From Colwellia sp042091395 (GTDB taxonomy: Bacteria > Pseudomonadota > Gammaproteobacteria > Enterobacterales > Alteromonadaceae), in contig JBELHN010000020.1 of assembly GCA_042091395.1 (NCBI GenBank), positions 1 to 64,000 on the forward strand: DNA of 64,000 nucleotides, written 5' to 3'. The position numbers and the translations under genes are program-made. Shown in pieces: positions 63,757 through 64,000 of the stretch (the first letter of the stretch is position 1; every line of letters starts with the position of its first letter). The notes beneath the pieces are model-generated. The model was not told where the DNA came from and did not search any database. It saw nothing but the letters and a program-made list of their open reading frames with translations.

Positions 63757-64000
63757 TTGGAAACTTGGGTTTATTTCACATTGTTGGCTGCCTTCATGCA
63801 GGCCATCCGCACCGCAGGACAAAAACATTTATCAGGTCAGTTAAATGCCATGGCAACAACAGGGGTAAGGTATTTGTTCGCCCTCCCGTTTGCATGGTTT
63901 TATGTCTGGTGGTTACTCGATTATAAAGAAATACAGGTACCATCACTAACACCAGTATTTTTACATTACGCTTTGCTAGCTTGTGTTATGCAAATCTGGG
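63757..64000 (+). CDS. EamA/DMT family transporter, N-terminal part
   Basis: A reading frame open to the right edge encodes at least 81 residues: METWVYFTLLAAFMQAIRTAGQKHL, then further hydrophobic helices (RYLFALPFAWFYVWWLL). The first-helix pattern resembles EamA (drug/metabolite) exporters. The start is TTG 63757 with AAGGA 6 bases upstream. It begins about 100 bases after sbcC and may be a separate unit. Substrate unknown. Confidence 0.75.
   Translation, partial: METWVYFTLLAAFMQAIRTAGQKHLSGQLNAMATTGVRYLFALPFAWFYVWWLLDYKEIQVPSLTPVFLHYALLACVMQIW

Overview
The window is a stretch of chromosome from a Gram-negative marine gammaproteobacterium. It most likely belongs to Alteromonadales, near Colwellia or Thalassotalea. 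The evidence is visibly AT-rich DNA, gammaproteobacterial gene orders (rne/rluC, yceD-rpmF-plsX-fab-acpP-fabF-pabC-mltG-tmk-holB-pilZ-ycfH, tesA/ybbA/ybbP, hexR-pykA next to zwf-pgl-edd-eda) and protein sequences close to Shewanella- and Vibrio-type homologues. The genus is inferred. No prophage, insertion sequence, CRISPR array or obvious island is visible.

Layout: the 3' part of a tRNA-Asp (1-47); a fatty-acid oxidation block (two acyl-CoA dehydrogenases, one with a FadR-like operator, and a TetR regulator, 0.5-5.7 kb); small accessory genes (membrane protein, gamma-glutamylcyclotransferase-like, YafJ-like amidotransferase, RlmF, DUF2947, Sel1-repeat protein, 6-12 kb); divergent dinG and polB sharing one LexA box (12.4-17.1 kb); metC, hinT and a LytS/LytTR two-component pair (17.3-21 kb); the Entner-Doudoroff region with HexR and two HexR boxes (21.2-28.9 kb); two tandem GYF_2-like coiled-coil paralogues (29-30.4 kb); RNase E with a long leader, divergent from rluC (30.7-35.7 kb); the fatty-acid synthesis and DNA replication cluster (36.4-47.5 kb); tesA/ybbA/ybbP, an AI-2E family exporter, yciB/yciI and an LprI-like protein (47.9-54.7 kb); a soluble PAS hybrid kinase, a PliG-like lipoprotein and sbcDC (55.5-63.7 kb); and the start of an EamA-type transporter at the right edge.

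The regulatory picture is fairly complete. A FadR-like palindrome precedes the first dehydrogenase. A near-consensus LexA box links an SOS helicase to an SOS polymerase. Two HexR boxes sit before zwf. A possible MetJ array precedes metC. Several gene ends carry strong hairpins, some classic terminators and some lacking a T tract and overlapping stop codons.

No wholly new multi-gene system stands out; most of the window is core metabolism and information processing. The items most worth a second look are the shared SOS control of dinG/polB, the DinG with one iron-sulfur cysteine apparently missing, the PliG-like lipoprotein, the GYF_2 paralogue pair, the absence of fabH from the fab cluster, and the hairpins at stop codons.
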